A stretch of DNA of 64,000 nucleotides from Isoetes taiwanensis (GCA_021234155.1 JAJEKV010000028.1:17720825-17784824), one strand, 5' to 3'; shown: positions 25,961 to 38,619, numbered from the stretch's first letter. Made by a program: numbers and translations. The notes: generated by a model from the letters alone, not told the origin.

Positions 25961-26149
25961 TCTTAGGACTTAGTAGATAGGGGCTCACGAGGCCGTTTTT
26001 GTATATAGGGCGGTGCCCATAGCGAAATAGCTGAGTGTGCCCACATTTTGTAAAAATGCCACCTATAATATAAATATGCATTTGGTTTAGTCACTATCAT
26101 TTGTTTTTGTATGGGCGCATCACGTTTGTTGATTTTCACTTTACGTGGT

Positions 26150-27430
26150 ATGAAATGTTTTGAGGCGAAAGCCATTAACCAGTGTAGGTAAGGGAGTGCC
26201 ATCTAATTCAGCCAGCTGGAAAACGCTAGATTGAATCACTTGAGCAATTTGATAAGGGCCAAGCCATCGAAACTTGAGTTTACAGGGAAAATTTTTGTAG
26301 AGAATCATAAAGAAGAACCAAATCTCCTTCCTTGAATGTTTTGTTCTTCAAACATTTGTCATGTAAAGATTTTTGCAACCGTTGTCCATGAAGAACACGA
26401 ATATAAGCATCCCTTCTAAGTTCATCCAACTGTTCCAATTGATAAACCTTCTCTTTGAGTGCAGCAGGCGGATTATGGGCAGTAGCCAGTTGAAAACGGA
26501 GAGTTGGGAGAATGTACTCAAAAGGCATGAGAGCTTCTTGACCATAAACCAATTTGAAAGGAGTGTGACCAAAGTAGCTATTTTGAAACAAGTATTGTAA
26601 GCCCAAAAAACGAGGGGTAGGAAGCTTGGTTTTTGCCCGGTCGGTCACGAAGCGTCACAAATTTTCTTGAAATTGTGACCCCGAGTTTTGTTGGTGCTAC
26701 GCCAAACCATTCCCTTGAGGATAGTAAGGTGTGCTCTTGTGATGATGGATCGGGGAGATAATCCGTCGACTCCTTGATGGTATGATTGATAAAATGGACA
26801 CCACGATCACTGACCAGCTCCGTGGGGGCGGTAGAATCGTGTGATGATTTGTTGATAGATTACCTTGGCGCGTCGGCCGCTGCGGTGTTTATGCGGAAGT
26901 GCACAAGCTTCCGCCCATTTGGTAGCGTAGTCGGTGAGAAGGAGAATGTAGCGAGACGCGGTGTGCCGCGAAGGGAGGGTCGATGGGTCCCACAAAATCC
27001 ATGCCCCATTTGTTGAAGGGAAATAAGTGGCGGCCAGGCATCAAGGGTAGAGCGCGCCACGGGCCGTGGGCGATCCACACGGCCGGCAAGCATCCTGCGG
27101 CGGGCGTGGCGTGAGCGTCTTTGAAGAGCGTGGGCCAAAATAAACCAGCAAGAAGAATTTTTTCGTGGCCGGTGTCACCATGAAAATGACCACCACCCAG
27201 TAGCCCTTCATGGGCTTCGAACAATATCGGGGACTTCATGAGGGAGAACACAGTCGAAGGGCGGTATCCTTACCCTTTTGTAAAGATGGCCAACCATGAA
27301 CCATGGTGTAGTCCCACGGACCTGGCGGAGAAATTGATGTCCAGGTTGTGGCCAAACTTGGCTGGAAGGCGTGGCGCCCCTCGTTGGAAAGAGCTTTGTG
27401 AGGAGATCTGCTGTCGAAAATCGTGGAACC
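26150..27430 (-). pseudogene. Integrase of the outer element (zinc finger, catalytic core, GPY/F)
   Basis: The minus strand shows the whole integrase in order. A zinc-binding-like segment reads EAHEGLLGGGHFHGDTGHEK near 27.15-27.2 kb. WGMDFVGPI, with the first catalytic Asp, is near 27.0 kb, ELVSDRGVHFINHT, with the second Asp, near 26.8 kb, and NGLA, the remnant of NG-AE, near 26.7 kb. FGHTPFKLVYGQEALMPFE is near 26.55 kb, and the C-terminal FRWLGPYQIAQVIQ with the GPY/F motif is near 26.2-26.27 kb. The enzyme inserts the cDNA copy into host DNA. Frameshifts occur between blocks and the NG-AE glutamate is lost, so it is not functional. Confidence 0.85.
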
Positions 27431-27489
27431 AATGTGGTGCTTCCGTGACGAGAAAAGAGTTGCGTCGGGAAAGGTGTATCGAGACCCCA

Positions 27490-27975
27490 GTGGAGGGATC
27501 ATCACATTGTGGATCGCGTGAAAGATAATCCGGGACAACATGAGATTTGCCAGCCTTGTGAACAATTTCAAAAGGTGCAAATTCTTGCGAGAAGGAGGAC
27601 CAACGAGCAATGCGGCCCGTGGCGTGGATTTGTTGATCAAATAAAGGAGTGCTTGGTGGTCAACAAAGAATTTGATCCGACTGCCTAAAAGATAGTGGCG
27701 GAGCGTTGGACCTGAGAAAATTAAACCCAAAGCTTCACGCTTCTGTGGGCGAAGTAGTTGCCTTCAATGAAATTGAGTTCATTTGGCGTAGCGGTTTTGG
27801 TTTGTCGGTGTGTACATCATATTCTTGAGAAAGAACTCCAATAGCAAAGGCCGGAGACATCGACATGAACATGAAAGGGCTTGTCCCATTGAGGAGGAAC
27901 AAGAACCGGGGGGCTGAGTAAGCAAGAGCTTCAAAACTGTTGGAAGCGACATCCGCTGGGAAGTCCAAGCCGGAG
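27490..27975 (-). pseudogene. RNase H domain of the outer element
   Basis: On the minus strand the frame around 27.7-27.95 kb reads FLLLNGTSPFMFMSMSPAFAIGVLSQEYD. This corresponds to the Gypsy RNase H opening (WDKPFHVHVDASDFAIGAVLAQ). Downstream, the block FFVDHQALLYLINKSTP at about 27.6-27.65 kb is the conserved TDH/VDHQALLYL segment. The domain removes the RNA template during reverse transcription. It sits directly before integrase, as expected, and is broken by frameshifts. Confidence 0.75.
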
Positions 27976-28206
27976 TGGATTCATCACCGTGAGTTTATGA
28001 ATGGGATCTGCAATGGTCTGAGAGTCCGGGAATGAAAGTGAATAATAATTGACCTTACCCAAGAAAAGCGTGTTTCCTTGATATTGGTCGGGTGCTTGAG
28101 CCTTGAGCACATGCCTAATTTTGGCGGATCCGTGGTGATACTTGCTTTTGGCGACCACATGGCCCTACGAGAACACCCGAAGTGGCCAAAAGGTGCATTT
28201 CACCGG
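27976..28206 (-). pseudogene. C-terminal part of the outer reverse transcriptase
   Basis: This minus-strand fragment resumes immediately after the inner insertion with TGCACCTTT (KCTF) and GHVVAKSKYHHGSAKI. It is the segment that follows L-LNPEKCTF in Gypsy RTs. The missing N-terminal part lies on the other side of the inserted element, at 39.22-39.85 kb. Together they show that the inner element landed within the RT frame. Confidence 0.75.
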
Positions 28207-28825
28207 TGTTTGGGGTCAGGGCTCGGGATCGCGAGGGGCGATCTCACGTGAGATCCTTGAAGTCCGGCGGGGGTAAATCCCGAGGCACTCTTGTCCATGT
28301 GGGATTTTGCTACTTGAGAGGAAAGAACAAAGAAAAACTTCGAGATAAAGCAGCAATTGCAATACACAATGAAACACACAAGACACTTGTGGAGAACACG
28401 GCAATCCATTGATCAAAACAAGTGTACAATGAAGGCTCAAAAGAGCGCTATGAGCGACCAACATATGCGCTCTCTGTAGTGACACAAAAAGAACACTCTG
28501 AACCCTCTTTTTTGAAGGAGCAAAATGCTACAATATATAGGACACGGGGTGGCCTACGGGCCCGAATCGATCCTCATCATGACAGCGGCGTGCTCCACTA
28601 CTTGGGCACTCGAGCGGGGAATACGAGTTTGTAAAGCGGCCGTGCTAACAGAACAAGTAGTGGCCAGCAGGTGGGTCCCTACCTTTGGGTCTTCTGCTTC
28701 TTGGAGGGAGCTTTGACCAGCCGTGGCCTTGTAGATCCCTCTTCTTGGACACCGTGGCGGTGGGGCCTCGCCCTCATGCGACAAGTATAGACACATTATT
28801 AATGCGCGGGGCCTGGGGGCTAACA
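28207..28825 (-). repeat. 3' LTR of the inner element
   Basis: This LTR is about 619 bp and pairs with 38620-39219. Shared exact strings include GAGATCCTTGAAGTCCGGCG, GAAACACACAAGACACTTGT, TTGATCAAAACAAGTGTACA and GATCCTCATCATGACA. It ends GGCTAACA on the plus strand. Confidence 0.88.
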
Positions 28826-28834
28826 CTCCCCACC
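28826..28834 (-). promoter_or_regulatory. Polypurine tract of the inner element
   Basis: On the minus strand GGTGGGGAG abuts the 3' LTR start TGTTAGCC. It resembles the tract of the outer element (TGGGGGGAG) and confirms orientation. Confidence 0.7.
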
Positions 28835-31800
28835 AAACTACACTTATTGGCTAGAAAGGGGCATGAATTCGGGGGTGGGAATCCTCGTTCCTCTTTCGAT
28901 CTTGAACATAGAGATGAGGGAGGCTGGAAACCACTTGTATTCAGCGAGTGTTGTTCGTCTCTTTTCAGATTTGCTTGAGTCCGGATGCCAAACATTCGGT
29001 TGCTCCTATGAGAAAGCCTTCAGAAATCATGTTCTCCCATGGCGTGGATCTCGGATGGAAGATTTGTGATCTCCATGTATAAGACAAAGGTCCAACCGAA
29101 CTTTCCGGCATTTGCATTGGGGTTGCAAAAATGGATCGGCACTGGCGTTTACGCATACTACGGGGTATGGTCATGAGTCTTTGCCGCGAAATTCGCTTGC
29201 CGAAATCTGAGATGGATCATTTGAAGTTTTGGCCTTGGCAAGGGAAGGTTACAAGACCGAAATTGCATTTCGGCGGTCTTCCGCCGAACGCATTGGGCAT
29301 GTATATCGGTTGTTGGTGTTGTCAAAGTTTCATCCTCACGCCATTTCGCGTCTCTGCGGATGGCGTGGGTCCCCAACGTTTGTCTCTTTGCAATTCAGGT
29401 GGGGTGTCAATCTGCATGTTCTTTGACTTGTTAGTCGAGAATTCTTGTCTCCATCTTTGGGGAATTGACCTTGATCGAGGTGGGCATCAAAGCTTCTAGT
29501 GTACTCGGTTGTTTGGGGTTAGTTGCGGTCATCACGCATCGTTCTTGGAATTCCAATAATATCTTCTCGGGTATTTGTTTTGTAACTCTCCCATGCTTGG
29601 AATGTACGTAATGTACATCCGCAGTCTACGAGGGTCCACTCATCCCGGGGGAGGGCGTTACATTTTGTCCGTGTCGCGAGGCTTGTGCAAGGAAGCATAA
29701 TGTTGTAAGAACAATTTGCAAAGGTCAAGTTCTTGTTGAGTTGTATAATTATGCGAAGGGCGTGCCAAGTTCAGCTAGCCACGCCAGCTCCACTTCTTTA
29801 GCGTAGAAGAGGCATGTATTCTACGAATTAGCAGTTTGCAGAAGTTTTTTGTGTCTTGGAGGTACTTGTTCTTCTTGGTCAAAAGAACACTGCTTTAATA
29901 TCTCCTTTAAAGGATTCTCGATCGCGTTTATCGGATGAGCTGAGTATTTAACATGTGCGGGTAATTCGTGCGACATAAGCGGGGGCTATGGTCTTTGAGG
30001 CCCGAGGAAATGAATTGAATCACGCAGCTTGTAGGATATCAAATTGGCGAGAGCACAAAGTGTGCCTCGTTCATGAATGAACATGAAGGGCCATTGTGGA
30101 TTCGATATCCTTCTGATCCGGGGGACTTGTGGTATCACCCTTGTTTCTCGGCCCGAATAAAAGAAAAGTGTTTTTTCCTTGCTTACGCTGGTCATGGTAG
30201 CTAACCCCGGATAGTCGAGGGGAATAGCGAAGCAAGCTGATAAAATTTGATACGCTTTTTCTTCTGCATCTGGCATGCACTTTCGGCTATCAGGAAACGT
30301 GCCATCTTATAATACACAATGATATCTTGTTGCTTTCGGAGAAGGCTACGAGGCGATTCAAGTGACTGCGTGTGAGGTGTGGACTTGTGGGGTTGGAATC
30401 GAGAGGAGCTTGAAGTGAATTGGCTTGCAAAGTGCATTTTTGAGTCGACTATTTCAAAACATCTGCGGCGTGTTTTAGTGAGCTGGTCTAACTTGCCTTG
30501 GAGAGATCACGATGTGAGCATCCTTATTACTAAGGTGGTTTTGAAAATCGTGACCTTGGACTCAAGTATCAAGTTGTTTATACGAGAAGTGTCTTTGTTC
30601 CGGTCGAATAGCATTTATAGAGTGACGACAGTTGTTATGGCGTGTCTCAAGATGATGTACTTGGTGTCGTTTTGTTTGAGGACTCCTTGAGTTCCTTGAC
30701 AATTTCTTTGGGATTGATGAAGGGGTTTCTCGATGGATCATGAATTGATTGTGCAAGGCTTCTTCTGGCGGCCTCCGCGGTCGGTACCGTCGATCTTGAT
30801 GTGATGACCGGCGGGTTGGTCACGGACTAATTAGTGCCACTGGTGGCTGCTATGAAGTACACGGTGATGATCCGCGGAGGGCATCAAAGGCAGGTGAGGA
30901 CGGCTTCCTTTATGGTATCCGCGGTGTGAGGAGGTGGATGGGATGGCTTTGATCCGTCACCCTTGTTTATAGATCCTTGGTCATTCTTTGTGGGTGTCCT
31001 TGTGGAGTACTGCAGTGAGATCAATGGGAGTTTTTGTTGTCTTCTTCTTTATTTGTTTTTCTTGGTATTTGTGAGTCTGAAAAGTGGAATTGTTGCACAA
31101 AGGTTAGCGGTGGTTGTTCACGTGGTTGGTTATCAATGGGAAGGAATAGGTTTTAGAGAATTGGAATTTCTGTGGAGGTGGAGGCGGTGGTTGTGAAATA
31201 TTTACGTGCAGGAGTTACCGACCGAGATTGGCGGTCTACGAGAAGGAGGAGAGTTTGGTTGAAGACCTTTCAAAGCATCAATAAAAGGGGATGTTGGCTT
31301 GGTGGAGAAGGGGGCATGATGGCGGCGTGGGGTCCGATGATTAATGAAAGCACGGAAGTGGGCTCCCATGGGGCGGTCAGAGGAAGAGTTAGGATTTTTT
31401 AAAGTTGCGTCAAGTTCTGTTGAAATCTACGTCTGAGGAGTTGAGTCAATTGATTGTTTTGATTGGTGTTGGTGAGGATATAATGCGGATGGTAGAAAAC
31501 ATGGTTAATAGAGGTATTCTTCATGGAGTAACCCAAAAATTTCCTCAAAGAAACTTGGTAAAGGCATCATGTTGCTTTGGAAAGGTGGACTTGACTTGGT
31601 TTGTGCAGCATTATAAGGAATAAGCGAATTTGGAAATATCATATTTACCAATGTCAAGGTAAGACAAGGCATTAGGATTGGGAGAAAAAGCGAGGCTATG
31701 GTTTGAGGGTTTAGGAGTATAGGGTTTCCATCGACTTGGGAGGCATATCCATCTTACGCCTTCACCGAGGTTAGCCACAAATTGTTTGTAATTTGTTCTT

Positions 31801-32770
31801 GTTGGGGGAGCCAGGAGTTCTGTTGCGAGAAAATGAAACAATCCGGAACTCACGAGAGGGAGGTTATAGGTGATGCCGGATGTGGGGCTGGTGCGGATGA
31901 AGAAACGAACTTGATATTTTAGAATTGCGTACCGATCCATTAGAAACAAGGTTGAGTGTTGAGTTCTTGGAGGTAGAAGCCCATCTTGAAAGGTCGAGGT
32001 CGCCGAGAGAGTCGGAGGAAGGGCCAGGAGTGGGAGTATGAGTGAAAAGTGAGGAGTGGAAGTGACGGGGTTGGGAAGGGTTTTTTTTGAGTAAATTGGG
32101 AGACACCGGTGTGTAAAGATCGGCGATTGAGAATCTCAAGAGAGCGGCCGGACAAGATCGTGAGAGTTCCTGGCGGGAGAATAAAACTTTAATGAGGGCG
32201 GTATTAGCTGGCGGCGGTTGTTAATATTAAAAAGAGGAGTGAAAAGTTTGGTGTACAAAAAAATATCGGTGGGGAATGATTACGGAATATACAGGAGGTG
32301 ACACCGTCAGTGAAGCAGTGCTAGGGTTGGTATTCTTAGAAATTGGAAGTTGGTTAGGTGAGAAGAACTAAAAAAGTGGAAGATGGAGAACTCGATACTT
32401 ATTGGTCCGGTGAGCTTCCGGCGGATTACATGCAAGATGGACGACGTCGTCTGTGGCGTCTGAGGAATCGCCGGATCCCTATGGATCCTTGGTTGGAGAA
32501 AGAAGATCAACCCGAGATAAACTTCGATGCGGGAGGAGGTGATCGTTGGGAGATGAATTAGCGGTTGTGGGGCTTCGCATCCTCGAGTGGAGTGCCCCGG
32601 AGTAAAGGCGAGTATGCGGCATGATATAGGGTTTTCCCAATTTTTGTTTAGTTTAGGACTGTTGGTGAAAAATCCCCAGTAATTGTAGCCTTAGGGCAAT
32701 TTTGTACATAATAGAAAAGTGTTTCTCATAAATTTGTACAAAAGTGGTATCTTGTTGTAAATTTTGTTCT
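28835..32770 (-). pseudogene. 3' region of the inner element with a possible extra reading frame
   Basis: About 3.9 kb separate the integrase end from the polypurine tract, nearly the same length as in the outer element. On the minus strand, protein-like stretches lie at 31611-31949 (with SGLFHFLATELLAPPTR and NPNALSYLDIGKYDISKFAY) and at 31864-32155 (PTPGPSSDSLGDLDLSRW). They are separated by frameshifts. No domain is recognised. By position and length it should be the counterpart of the coiled-coil frame of the outer element, but I could not align the two by eye. Confidence 0.4.
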
Positions 32771-33930
32771 TGAGCTAAGGATCTTTGCCTTGTGGGGGTT
32801 TGAAATTTCTTGAGTGAAATCCATTGACTAATGTAGGAAATGGAGTGCCATTCAATTCTTGTAATTGTAAAACTCGGGATGATGTGGTATCAGGAAATTT
32901 TTTGTATGGTCCGACCATCATCCGAGCTTGAGTTTGCAGGGGATGTTGTTGATATCTCGAATTCGTAAAGAAGAAAACTAAGTAGCCAATTTGAAAAGTT
33001 TTGTTTTTGATGTGTTTGTCATGCCATTGTTTTTGTAGTTGTTTGCCTTGTTGAAGTCTAAGAAAAGCATCTCTTGAAGTTCATCAGTTGTTCGGTTGAT
33101 AAACTCGTTCTTGCAAAGCTGGTGATGGATTATGTCTTTATTTGCTAACTGAAATTTAGTGAGGGTAAAATGAACTCAAAAGGCATAAGAACCTCTTGGC
33201 CATACACAAGTCGAAAAGGTGTTTGACCGGTTGCTACTTTGTATGTTGTATTGTAAGCCCATAAAGCTGTAGGTAACTTATCTTGCCAATCTTTTCTTGT
33301 AGGATCACAAATCTTCTTGAGAATGTGGATAAGCACCTTGTTTGTGCTTTCAGCCAAGCCATTACCCGCGGGGATAGTAAAGGCGTGCTTTTACGTGATG
33401 AATGTGCGGATAGTTAGTGAGTTGACAATAGTGTGATTGATGAAATGAACTCCCGATCACTAACTAATTCTAAGGGACATCCAAATGGCGTGATGATGTT
33501 CTTGTAGAGAACCTTATGGCTATTACTAGCGGTAGTGTTGTCGAAGTAGGCAGCCTGCAGCTTGACCCATTTAGTTTGCATAGTCCGTGAAGACTAGAAT
33601 GTAGCGTGCCCTAGTGTTGCTGCCGGGTGGGTCCATGGGACCAACAAAATCCATACCCCATTTGGCAAAGGGAGGCGTGGCTATTGGCGTGGCGGCGAGG
33701 AGGCGTCCGCGGGCCGTGGGTCTACCAAGCCTCGACAAACATCACGCGTCGTGTGTATTTGTGAGCATCTTTGGCGTGGGCGAGTAATACCCGGCAAAGG
33801 AGGAGTTTCCTTGGCGTGTTGTCTCACGCTGAAATGACCCTTTGCCAAGTCGCCGTGGGCTTGTTTGATTCGTCGGGGACCGTGAGGGGAAGAACACATC
33901 GTCGGAGCACATTGTCTTTGCCACATTTAT
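32771..33930 (-). pseudogene. Integrase of the inner element
   Basis: On the minus strand the order is complete. A zinc-binding segment (QAHGDLAKGHFSVRQ, then DVCRGL) lies at about 33.70-33.88 kb. WGMDFVGP is near 33.65 kb, ELVSDRE near 33.46 kb, and NGLAESTNKVLIHILKK, with the catalytic Glu, near 33.33-33.37 kb. TGQTPFRLVYGQEVLMPFEF follows near 33.17-33.25 kb. The C-terminal VGPYKKFPDTT and LNGTPFPTLVNGF lie at about 32.82-32.93 kb. The 70-codon stretch at 33145-33357 is uninterrupted and is the best-preserved pol segment in the nest. Frameshifts elsewhere inactivate the gene. Confidence 0.87.
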
Positions 33931-34199
33931 AGAGATGGCCGGCAACCATCGTATAATCCGTGCCAGCGAAGGAATTGTTGTTTATCGCGAAGTTGTCTTT
34001 ACGGAAGGCGTGGGGTCACTTGGCGAGAATGCGCCGTGAGAAAGCGTTGATAGTGCGTGGTACCAATGAGGCGTGGCGTTGACCGAGAGCAGTTGAGCAT
34101 CCGGAAGGGGGCATCGTGAACTCCTTAGAGGATCATCGCGTGTGTATCGTGAAAGATAGTCGGGGGACCGTGTGGCGGCGTCGGCTTGTGAATAATGTC

Positions 34200-34590
34200 A
34201 AAAAGGGGCAAACTCTTGCAATATCAATATCCATCGAACAATTGACCCGTGGGGTTTGGCTTATTGATTAAATATAGAAGAGCTTGATGATCCACATAAA
34301 AGCGAATTTGACTACCAAGAAGATAGTGTCGGCGTTGTACACAAAGATAAGGCCAAGGGCTTCCCTTCAAAATTGGCGAATAGTTCTCGGCGGGATTGGA
34401 GTTTTACTGTTTGGCGAAATATCGATGAGCTTAATCGATTTGGTGCATACTCTTGAGCTAGAAAACGGCTCAATCGCCAAAACTGAAACATCAACATGGA
34501 CATGAAATGGTTTGTCCCATTGAGGTGGTACTAGCCCGCGGGGCTTACGTGAGCTTGACTTTGGGGTCTTTAAAAGCTTGATTTGCATCG
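34200..34590 (-). pseudogene. RNase H domain of the inner element
   Basis: On the minus strand PPQWDKPFHVHVD appears near 34.50-34.54 kb, followed in shifted frames by LAQEYAPNRLSSSIF. These match the Gypsy RNase H start (WDKPFHVHVDAS--AIGAVLAQ). The domain lies between RT and integrase as expected and is frameshifted. Confidence 0.75.
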
Positions 34591-35330
34591 GATGTCCAAG
34601 TCCATGTGTATGGATTTCCGGTCGGTTTGTGAATTGGATCGTGATTCGGTGCCAATACGGAATAAAGGTGGCATAGAAGTTGACTTTGCCAAGAAAGAGC
34701 GTGTGTCCTTGATATTAGCGGTGGATATGCTCGATGACCACGGCTGATTTTTGGCTGGGGTCCGTTGTAATGCGTGTCGACTCCGCGACATGTCTAAAGT
34801 ACACGAGGTGACCACGGAAGGTGCACTTTTTTCGGATTGAGGCTAATTCAGATTCATCACAGCGTTGAAAAACTAGTTCAAGTTTTACCAAATGGTCCCT
34901 AACGTGGGTGTAAAGTGGAGAAGTCATCTGAAAGACTTGCGAAAGGGATGAACTTGCATGTACTCTTGAAAAGCGGCAAGCATAATCGTTGAAATGTGGA
35001 TGGTGAGTTTGACAATCCAAAGGAGCGACTTTGTAAGCAAAGGTACCCCATGGAGTAGTGAAGGTAGTCTTTGGTTGATCTTCTTCTCGAATGGATATTT
35101 GATTATAACCGGAAGCCGTCCATGAAAGGAGTACATCTAGGTGGCTGCTACATCTTCCAACACTTGATCCGAGTGAAGGGAGGGAAATGATCGGTCCGTG
35201 GCTTGATTGAGTTTTCTATAATCCACACAAGCGAATTTTTTCCATTATGTTTGAGGGCAATAACAATAGGACTTACCCATTCGAATGTTTGACCTCGTAG
35301 ATAAGTCCGGTCAAAGCTTGTCAATTTCGG
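34591..35330 (-). pseudogene. Reverse transcriptase of the inner element
   Basis: The minus strand shows MYSFHGRLP (for MYSFMDGFS) near 35.12 kb and a SPST-like block near 34.99 kb. GATGACTTCTCC, encoding DDFS with the two catalytic aspartates, is near 34.92 kb. HVRDHLVKLELVFQRCDES lies at about 34.85-34.91 kb, followed by KKCTF. The polymerase copies element RNA into DNA. Indels break the frame several times. The region is intact across the CDES-KCTF junction, where the outer copy is interrupted. Confidence 0.82.
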
Positions 35331-35779
35331 CTTTAACCTTTTCCGCGGTAGTTTGGGTTAAGCCCAGTCTTTATCGTTAACTAGATGGGTCTAGCATGCG
35401 GCTAGTGGGAATCGAGAGTTGTCCCAATTCTTTCTTGATACCTCGGAGGTCTTTGTAGCTCCAAGCAAAGATGCTTGAAAGCGTTTGAATAGCACAATGG
35501 CTTGCTCCACGAATCTTTGGCGTGAGGTCGCGTGCCAATCGGTTAGTTGATTTGTTCCAATATCAATTATGTCTCTGCGGGAGTTTGAATGTGTGGAATG
35601 ACTTGATCATCACGAGCGATTGTGGGCGGGCTCCTGAGTAGGCCAGGGATGTTCATGTTGACCAATTTTGAAAAATAGTGGCGTGCCACTAGGAGTTGGT
35701 GTGGTGTCTTTTTTGAGCGGGGAGGAGGAGGCTGGGGTGCGTCTCCTCATGTGGAACCAATGTGGCGTTGTTACAAGGT

Positions 35780-36270
35780 GTCAAATAGGGGTCAACCAGC
35801 GTTGCTATGCCTTTATCAATATCCATGTCTTCCCATGGTTGATTGTGATACAGGTAAGCCGTAGTGGCAAACCCTTGGCTTGTATGGCGATAGGTGTTGC
35901 AAACTTGTTGAGTCCTTTATCGATTGGCGTGATCTCTGAAATGAGTCGGCCCGTGGTGGATCCATCGTCTTGATGAGCTTGCCATCTGTGATAACAAGTT
36001 GATACGTGGCCCGATGGTGAATGCTTTTAGCTTGTCTCAAAAAAATTCGTCCTACTAACATTTCATAATCTCAGGATCTTCTCTGCTCTCAAACAGAATT
36101 CCATGGTAAATTGTAGATCTCAATATTTGGTATTGGTTGTGTAACTCCTTGTGGTGCAGTGATATGGCCATTCATAAAGCTTGATGTCATAAGAGGCGAT
36201 ATGGAGCTCCCTTATGCCCAATTGTCGTCTGAGATTATCGTAATAATAAGATTATTACTTGTTGCCACCA
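35780..36270 (-). pseudogene. Protease region of the inner element
   Basis: On the minus strand MLVGRIFLRQAKSIHHRAT and LVITDGKL appear at about 35.95-36.06 kb. The outer element has the matching SASFLRRTKSIHSRATDRLV at 40.4-40.49 kb. In both elements this block lies between the zinc knuckle and RT, where the aspartic protease is located in gag-pol. The catalytic D-S/T-G itself is not clearly legible, so the name rests mainly on position. Confidence 0.5.
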
Positions 36271-36875
36271 TCGATCCCGAACATGGTGAAACGACCTTTT
36301 GGCCCGATGTGCATGCAAGTGGGTGTTGATATGGCGTACGTGCCGGAGTATCTGAGGTTTTGTAAAATGTGCTGCGTAGTCTTTGGACATAGTTGTAGGA
36401 TAGTCGTAAATTTGAGAGGAATTTTGATTTTAGCAAGTTCTTGTTGAAGTTCAGGAGGGATTGCAGGTAGTTGTGGTGGATCCGTGGGTTGTTGTTGCTC
36501 GGCCAATAGATGATAAGCTACCTTGTTGAGGAGGTCGACTTTGACAATGTTGAGTGGTGGTGTTGCGGATATGCATTGGCATTCGGTGGTAAGTGGCTCG
36601 ATCGTGTGGTAGCATTGGCGGACTTGAGTGCCTTACATACGCGTTCGATGAGTTGAAAGCGGACTTTTTGCGAAGTTTAGGTTGAACATGAGGAAGTAGT
36701 TGATCAGTTGGGTGCAAAATGAAGCGATTTGGTTGATGGCTCATTGAGTGCGAGAATCGGTTGCAAAAACTTGGTGCGGGGTGCTTATGGCGTGGGGAAT
36801 GAGGGAGAACCTCAATCCGGTTGGAGGATTCAAAGGCTGGTGTTGATTGCATGGTAAATTTCTTCTTGGAGTTGA

Positions 36876-37325
36876 TCATCCAATTGTTTTTGAGTTGTTT
36901 CTTTGTTGGCGTGGTTGTTGTTGTGGTGGCCGTGGTGGCGTTTGAGCAGGCGTGGGCCTTGCCTTCCCTTGGCTTCCCATACTTGAAAAGGTGTAAGGCC
37001 TTAATATGGTGGTTTGATTAGTGCCGGGAATTTGTATTTGAACTTGAGGAAGTTGAGGACAATCTGCAGGGTGATGACCCCATTGGTCGCAGTTGAAACA
37101 TTGGGGACTTGCTTGGATCAAAAAGTGGAGCGAGGAGTCCCGTTGTGGTTCTTTGTTGTTCTTTGGGGTTGTTGTTGTTGTCGTGGTACTTTTGTATGCG
37201 TGGTTGAGTTTGCGTGGGTACCATACGCACTTGGTGAACAAGGCGTTGTCGTCTGGATTTGGTCGTGGATTTGTACATTCTTGATTGGTGTGGTTACGCA
37301 TGTTGCGGCGTTTGCAATGGATCAT
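36876..37325 (-). pseudogene. Gag nucleocapsid region of the inner element (CCHC zinc knuckle)
   Basis: A 149-codon open stretch on the minus strand contains CFNCDQWGHHPADC, a perfect C-X2-C-X4-H-X4-C zinc knuckle, followed by CPQLPQVQIQIPG. An upstream, partly degraded knuckle reads HCKRRNMRNHTNQEC. Glutamine- and proline-rich sequence (PPRPPQQQPRQQR) follows. The nucleocapsid binds element RNA in the virus-like particle. The open frame ends at a stop, and gag continues only through frameshifts. Confidence 0.82.
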
Positions 37326-37399
37326 GCTATCCGCGAGTTACACTCATTAGCGGATGTCACGATGCTTGGCAAATAGTACACCAAATGTTATTTCTTGGG

Positions 37400-38300
37400 G
37401 AACGCCGTGGAGGCGGTCGAGTCTTGGCGATGGGTGTAGCAGAGGAAATGGGAGATATCGTGGCGATCACCGTGAGGAAACATGCAGTGAGTGATTGACT
37501 AATTCAATGGCTTCTTGTAATGTCTTGGGGGCAAATACTTTCGATAAATAAATCCGGATGTGAAGGGGTAAGCCTTGAAGAAACCACACTAGAATTTGGC
37601 TTTGGGTTGGAAATTCCTTCAACTTGTTGACTAAGATGCCGTCGATGCTGCAAAGTCACCGGCCGAGATTCTCACGGGTTACCTTGGAGTGTGTTGAGGT
37701 CGTTCGTGATTGTTGATCATCCATAAAGGGTGCGTAATGGGAAAGAAAAGAGGTCTTCATGTGTATCCAATCTTGTTTCAGTGGCTTTTGTTTGCCATCG
37801 ACCATTAGGTAGGGGTGCTCCCGCGCGGGGTGCGTCGAAAAAGATGTGGAATTTTAGTTTTGGATCCGGGTGACCATTGAGATCTGCAAGTGACTCAAAT
37901 TCATCCATGTGAGCTGAGCACTCTGGGTCTATGTGTTTACCTTTATCATTTCAAAGAGTGGATATTGGAGTTTTAAAGCATGTGTAGAGTTCGGCATGAA
38001 TGGGTGTTTGCATTTGTGGAAAAAGAAAAGATGTGGGTGTTGGTGTCTTTGCATAGGTACCGAAGCGGCATAGGTTGTGTGAGATTAGTAAAAAAGAGTC
38101 TTGGCGATTTTGTAGTGGGAACAAAAGGTTGTAGCAGGCATGAGCGGCGTGGGGAGGCGATTAAGGGAGCAGGCGGTAGGAATTGACAAAGGTGGGCGGT
38201 GGTACGAAGTTCCTAAAAGAAAAGATTACCAATAGAGAAAACATTTTGCAGATGTTCGAGAGAAAATTGCGGTGGTTCAGCCGGAGCTTGAGTTGGGGAT
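37400..38300 (-). pseudogene. Gag capsid region of the inner element
   Basis: The minus strand reads MDEFESLADLNGHPDPKLKF and HIFFDAPRAGAPLPNGRW at 37717-37908. The outer element has the matching HMEEFEARLSLNGHARNLN and TTPRGSSSMA at about 42.27-42.4 kb. The remaining frame is broken. Position just upstream of the zinc knuckle supports the capsid part of gag. Confidence 0.65.
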
Positions 38301-38619
38301 TAGGTGGAGTAAATTCAAAGGAACGTATTGCGGCCTACGCATGATAATGGCGAGCGAGGGGGACGGAACAATGGCGACCTTCCACCGAGGGAGGCCGGTC
38401 ACGGAAAGTTAATAGGTGGTGTAGGTGGAGCGGTGCGCTGGTTACCATTGGGAGAAGAGACAATCGAACCCGAGGTGTATGTGGACATATTCGGCGGGAG
38501 GCGTCATGCGGATTCATGGCGGCGGCGTCTCCATCCATCGGTGTTGAATATAAATAGGGAGTAAAGAAGGGATTGAACATGGTATCAATACGGCTTTGAA
38601 GTGAGCGGCGAAGCGCCCG

